DNA of 10,479 nt, taken from NCBI GenBank assembly GCA_964575345.1, contig CAZNQD010000068.1:1-10479 (forward strand), in the 5' to 3' direction. Positions 6,595-10,479 of this stretch are shown piece after piece (the stretch's first letter is position 1; each line of letters starts with the position of its first letter). The stretch is from UBA1402 sp964575345 (GTDB lineage: Bacteria > Bacteroidota > Bacteroidia > Bacteroidales > UBA1402). The translations under genes and the position numbers were made by a program. The notes under the pieces are model-generated. The model was not told where the DNA came from and did no database searches. It worked only from the letters and a program-made list of their open reading frames with translations.

Positions 6595-9500
6595 TTACTT
6601 TAAAATGATTTTGGATATGGCCTTCTCGTCGATTTCGTTGTAAGCTGCCAATACATACACGCCATTAGAGAGAGCAGATAAATTTACAGACCGTATCTCT
6701 TCGCCGGATAGTCGGACGACGCAGCGGCCGGTCATGTCGAACACCTTGACGACACGTACAGGTTGTTCGCTTTGTAAATAGACCAGTTTGTTCCCGTCTG
6801 TCCAGACGTTCAGGGCAATTCTTCCGCTCACCTGAGGCAGGGCATCTTTCTCCTGCAGCAAGACGTATATATCCGCTATGGCTGTGCCGTCTGTTCCCTG
6901 AGGATCTCCATGTATTTCGGAGGTGTAATCGGGTATCCAGCGGATATGGACCAGATCCTGATCCCAGGCATTTTCGGGCAGGGGCAGGACGCTGTTTTTC
7001 CAGCTTTTTATAGAATCAATTGAGATGATTCCCAGCGTTTCGAAGCTTGCTGTGTTGTTTGTGGAATATTCTGCTGTTTGGACAGAATAACCATTGGAAT
7101 CTACTGCCATGGACGATAGTAATACAATATCCGAGTAGCCTTTGGTCGAAAAGCTTGCTTCGTAATAATAGCGATCGTTCAAGGCCTTTCCGTTCAGCAC
7201 GGCCGAACGGCCCAGGTAACCGCCCGACAATAGGGAATAATTCAGCCAATCGGCTGTATTTCCCTGTTGATCACGGAGGTTTAACTCTCCAATATTGTTT
7301 TCGTCAGTGTAATAATCGGAGGTATAAAGGGAATTCCCGGGCATTTTGAAAGTCCAGGCTACGATAAAGGGATGTAAACGAAAACGCGCCGTAAGGTTTT
7401 TGTTTTCATCCATAGTGACTATGCGAACCGGGTCGGTGGAGGCATCTTCCCAATAATCCAAAAGGAAGAGTTCGTGATCGGCAACGCGCAAAGTTACTTC
7501 TGTGCCGGCTTCATAATAAGTGATTCCGTCAATTATTGTATCGGAACCACACACTTGAATCAGTTCCTGTGATCCGCCAATCACCGCGCAATTCAGGGTA
7601 TACAAGGGAAGCTTTTCAAAAACAGCCGTCACTTGTTCGTCTTTGTTCAGCGTAAGAACCAAGCTTTCTTCTTCCGAAAGAACCGCGTTGTCTGCGTTGA
7701 TCCATCGGATAAACTTATAGCCGTATCTACGTTGAGTAGTAAGCTTTACCTGTGTGCCTGCAAGGAATTGTTTAGCAGAAGGCTCCAGCAGAATCGCTCC
7801 AGCAGAATCGGGTGTCACCGAGGTAGATAAATTTACCCAGTGTTGGGGATTCAGCAGCGAATCCAGTTCAGTTGCGGTAACTCCGCCGGCCAGTCCGTTG
7901 AAAGTGCTCAGCCGGCCGTTTTCGGCGATGGCTCTCACTTTGTAACTGACAGTTCCCCGCTCAACAAGATCGTAATAACTGTTTGTTTCGGCAAAGTCTA
8001 TGGCGCTATCGTTGGCGTAGACAACATAACCCACCGCGTTTTCGACGGCCGGCCAACTTAATTTTCTATTGTTGACTGTCAGAGATTTGGGGCCGGAGAA
8101 AGGGAGAAATTGCGAGACCGGATCAAAAACGCTCGACGAAACAGCTCGATAGATGGTGTTCATCCCCAGTAAATTATAGCGGTCTTTGTCGCTTAGCTGC
8201 ATACTCCAGGGCACCCTTTCGGACACGTCGGCAAGAGCAGATCCATCGGCATTAAGGCTTTTATATTCGGCAAACGAACAATTTTGTTCGTTCCCGCCCC
8301 AGGCACTCCAGCCGGCCCGGTTGATATGGCCGCCCAGTCGGCAATTCATAAAAACACTACCCGATTCTGCAGACCAGGGACGTCCCAGATATACATCGTT
8401 TGCTCCATCTTTGGCCAGGAGGTCACAATCGTTAAATATAAATCCATAGTAAAGGGTTTTACCGTTGCTCAGTTTGGCAGTGTATGTAATATCTTCGGGT
8501 GCCGTAATATAACCATTACGGTTGCTTACAATCTTGCATTGATAAAAATAACAGGTGCCGCCGGCGTAGATGAAATCAACTCCTCCCTCAATGGTGCATT
8601 TATAGTAAAAATACCGTTTCCCCTTTTTGGTGCGGTGCGTATCCTGGTTACCGAGAATTTTGCAATTCTTCAATACCTGCCTGTCTCCGCTTTGATAGAT
8701 GGCTTCGGCTTGTGCTGCTTTGCTTGGATTTTTGATCGTGATGTTTTCCATATAGAAATCGGGGGCGGTCACCGTAAAGGTGGCCGCCGTCATGCCGTCG
8801 GCCACAATCGTGCCATCTTTGCCCGGATAGCTGATGGTCTTGCCGTGGTAATCGTCCCACACAATCACTACGCTGTCAACGTTTTCGCCAATCAGGCTGA
8901 TCACTTTGTTTGATCCCTGCCAGCGATTGCCTATAAAAACTTTCTCCTCGTAAACGCCTTTTTTTACAAAAATAGTCTTGCGGGCAGCGTTTTCGGGAAC
9001 GGCTTCGATGGCTGCATTAATGCTGATATAATCGCCGCTGCCGTCTTTGGCCACAACAATGTCGTAGGGTTTGGATGTTTCCATGGGAATGTCTTCGCCC
9101 ACAAGGCTGCACAGATAGGCATCCAGAGCCGTGTAACCACTTTTCAGAATAAAGTTGCGATCGTTGGCATTCGAAGGATCCAGGCCTTTAGCAAGTTCCC
9201 AGTCGTCGTCCATACCGTCGTGGTCTTCGTCTTTTACTTGATTGTAAGTATTGTAAACCGGATAACCTCCGGAATCGGAAGGTTTATTTACAATACCGCA
9301 AACCCGGTGGTTGTTGAAGGTGCCGTGAGCAGTGGCCGTGCCTGTGGTGACCTCGTGAATAATACGCCTGTCCATGGTATCGCGGGGAAAAGCCCCAACG
9401 CCTTCCAAAACGCTGTTGTAAGCCTCCTGAGCCGATTCTGTCTTGACGGGATACAGCACGGGAATATGATCCGACTTCATCATGGCCATAGTGATACTTG

Positions 9501-10479
9501 GAACGGCCTCTGTATAAGCGCTGATATCTAATCCTTTGTAGTTGTCTGTATTCAGTGCCGAGTTGGCTGAACCATTGATGTAATTGCCCGAAAGATGCCA
9601 TTTTCCGTAGCTTTTGCCTGTTTCGGTACTGTAAGAGGCACCGATGAAAACAGCCGTTCTGTCACCGGGATAGGCTGGTCCATGTTTGTAGTAATTATTT
9701 ACAAAATTCAACTGAAAAAGACCTGAACTTCCCTGACGGTTGTCGCCACCATAACAGGCGTTCTTTTTGCCAAAGTTGTAATTTACGTTATTCACGAAGT
9801 CCAGCAACATGACCACGTCGTTTTTGGTGGTGGCGCCGAAACGCGGTGAACGATTGTAATTATGTGCCAACAGGTTGTGGTGATAAGTGGCCGTTTTGCC
9901 TCCCAACACGGCGCCATAACTGCGGGCTCCTTTGCCATGACCTGCATCGTAAAGCCCTTCGGCAAAAATACACCATTGCACCGTGGTGTTGTCGTTGTCG
10001 TAGAAGCCAACGTTTTCTTCGGCTGACCAGGCAAAGGAGCAATGGTCTACGATAAAATTACCGCCGTTCTCTATGTTCAGGCTGGCTCCGGGTATAAAAT
10101 CGGCAGAGGTGGGAGCTACGTCCGGATTGTAAACGGTATCGTTGAGTGTTCCTACCCGCGAACGGAGGTGACGAATAATTAAATTGCGACTGCCTCCCAG
10201 ATTGACGCAGCCTCCTTTGATGCAAATGCCGTCTCCGGGAGCGGTCTGGCCTGCAATGGTCATATTGTCTCTTTTAATTCTTAAATCGTTGCCCTTGAGG
10301 TCGATTATTCCCGAAACCCTGAAAACGACTGTAATCGGCTGGCCTGAATGTTGTTTCATTGCCCAACGCAGGCTGCCTGTTATAGGATTGGTGGCATTGT
10401 CTTCGAGCGTAGTTACTTCCACCACCTGACCGCCCCGGCCTCCTGTTGCCCACATTCCGTAGCCTTCGGCAGTGGGGAA
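6595..10479 (-). CDS. Multidomain secreted pectinase: PL1 pectate lyase + CE8 pectin methylesterase + FN3/InlB/jelly-roll + T9SS sorting domain (N-terminus cut off)
   Basis: Bifunctional extracellular pectin degrader. 1,294 residues are visible, numbered from the open frame at 10479. By alignment with the next lyase only about 25 N-terminal residues (signal peptide) are missing; the Met at 10455 is internal (FPTAEGYGMWATGGRGG). PL1 spans about 1-460: TAPGDG (79-84), VDHCSFAWS (144-152), HHNLLAHNYNRSPRFG (200-215, catalytic Arg210), DEDHDGMDDDWE (417-428). CE8 spans about 472-793: Gln590, GNQDT with Asp613, VDFIY with nucleophile Asp635, LGRPW with Arg700, all catalytic residues present. Then come an FN3-like domain (796-868), two InlB B-type repeats (873-955, 958-1035), a jelly-roll-like module (1038-1208) and a type A T9SS sorting domain (1218-1294, VVKVFDMTGR, LSNGVYVLAA, ending KIILK). 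CE8 would create the substrate for PL1. First visible gene of a run of same-strand pectin genes. Confidence 0.94.
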   Translation of the reverse strand, partial: FPTAEGYGMWATGGRGGQVVEVTTLEDNATNPITGSLRWAMKQHSGQPITVVFRVSGIIDLKGNDLRIKRDNMTIAGQTAPGDGICIKGGCVNLGGSRNLIIRHLRSRVGTLNDTVYNPDVAPTSADFIPGASLNIENGGNFIVDHCSFAWSAEENVGFYDNDNTTVQWCIFAEGLYDAGHGKGARSYGAVLGGKTATYHHNLLAHNYNRSPRFGATTKNDVVMLLDFVNNVNYNFGKKNACYGGDNRQGSSGLFQLNFVNNYYKHGPAYPGDRTAVFIGASYSTETGKSYGKWHLSGNYINGSANSALNTDNYKGLDISAYTEAVPSITMAMMKSDHIPVLYPVKTESAQEAYNSVLEGVGAFPRDTMDRRIIHEVTTGTATAHGTFNNHRVCGIVNKPSDSGGYPVYNTYNQVKDEDHDGMDDDWELAKGLDPSNANDRNFILKSGYTALDAYLCSLVGEDIPMETSKPYDIVVAKDGSGDYISINAAIEAVPENAARKTIFVKKGVYEEKVFIGNRWQGSNKVISLIGENVDSVVIVWDDYHGKTISYPGKDGTIVADGMTAATFTVTAPDFYMENITIKNPSKAAQAEAIYQSGDRQVLKNCKILGNQDTHRTKKGKRYFYYKCTIEGGVDFIYAGGTCYFYQCKIVSNRNGYITAPEDITYTAKLSNGKTLYYGFIFNDCDLLAKDGANDVYLGRPWSAESGSVFMNCRLGGHINRAGWSAWGGNEQNCSFAEYKSLNADGSALADVSERVPWSMQLSDKDRYNLLGMNTIYRAVSSSVFDPVSQFLPFSGPKSLTVNNRKLSWPAVENAVGYVVYANDSAIDFAETNSYYDLVERGTVSYKVRAIAENGRLSTFNGLAGGVTATELDSLLNPQHWVNLSTSVTPDSAGAILLEPSAKQFLAGTQVKLTTQRRYGYKFIRWINADNAVLSEEESLVLTLNKDEQVTAVFEKLPLYTLNCAVIGGSQELIQVCGSDTIIDGITYYEAGTEVTLRVADHELFLLDYWEDASTDPVRIVTMDENKNLTARFRLHPFIVAWTFKMPGNSLYTSDYYTDENNIGELNLRDQQGNTADWLNYSLLSGGYLGRSAVLNGKALNDRYYYEASFSTKGYSDIVLLSSMAVDSNGYSVQTAEYSTNNTASFETLGIISIDSIKSWKNSVLPLPENAWDQDLVHIRWIPDYTSEIHGDPQGTDGTAIADIYVLLQEKDALPQVSGRIALNVWTDGNKLVYLQSEQPVRVVKVFDMTGRCVVRLSGEEIRSVNLSALSNGVYVLAAYNEIDEKAISKIILK
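7782..7810. repeat. Perfect 14-bp tandem duplication inside the PL1-CE8 gene
   Basis: The unit gctccagcagaatc occurs twice head to tail (7782-7795 and 7796-7809), with one more matching base at 7810. In the gene's sense the copies are read in different frames, as DSAGA then ILLEP, at the start of the first InlB-type repeat. The core TTCTGCT occurs a third time just downstream (7780-7774). Confidence 0.9.

Noticed and set aside
8284..8913. 209-codon plus-strand open frame
   Set aside because: Antisense to the CE8 domain, whose catalytic motifs are read on the minus strand; a shadow frame with no domain of its own.
10453..10455. ATG as start of the PL1-CE8 gene
   Set aside because: The frame is open to 10479 and reads FPTAEGYG, matching mature residues 25-32 of the neighbouring lyase, so this Met is internal.

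Overview
The window is part of a pectin-degradation locus from a member of the Bacteroidota, probably Bacteroidales. Three things point there: a hybrid two-component system (HTCS) with Reg_prop propeller repeats, a Y_Y_Y domain and an AraC output domain; a C-terminal type IX secretion (T9SS) sorting domain on one enzyme; and A-rich leaders without Shine-Dalgarno sequences. A T9SS substrate argues against a typical gut Bacteroides, but genus cannot be read from this window. Two runs of exactly 100 N show this is a draft scaffold or metagenome-assembled genome.

All genes lie on the minus strand. In order of transcription they are: (1) 10479-6595, a large secreted enzyme missing only its extreme N-terminus, with PL1 pectate lyase, CE8 pectin methylesterase, FN3-like, two InlB-type repeats, a jelly-roll-like module and a T9SS sorting domain; (2) 6527-5232, a complete 431-residue PL1 pectate lyase with a signal peptide; (3) 5107-1348, an HTCS sensor/regulator in three visible pieces, broken by two gaps and one in-frame TAA; (4) 1331-1, a GH29 alpha-L-fucosidase that starts 16 nt after the HTCS stop and runs off the window.

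Inferred working: the CE8 domain removes methyl esters from homogalacturonan, giving the polygalacturonate that the two PL1 lyases cleave by beta-elimination. GH29 would remove fucose from pectic or associated side chains. The HTCS would sense a released oligosaccharide in the periplasm and activate the locus. No SusC/SusD pair is visible.

The points most worth checking are the in-frame stop in the HTCS sensor, which sits on a small contig between two gaps, and a perfect 14-bp tandem duplication inside the PL1-CE8 gene. Loss of one copy of that repeat would leave both catalytic domains but remove the T9SS signal. I found no RNA genes, CRISPR arrays, insertion sequences or attachment sites.
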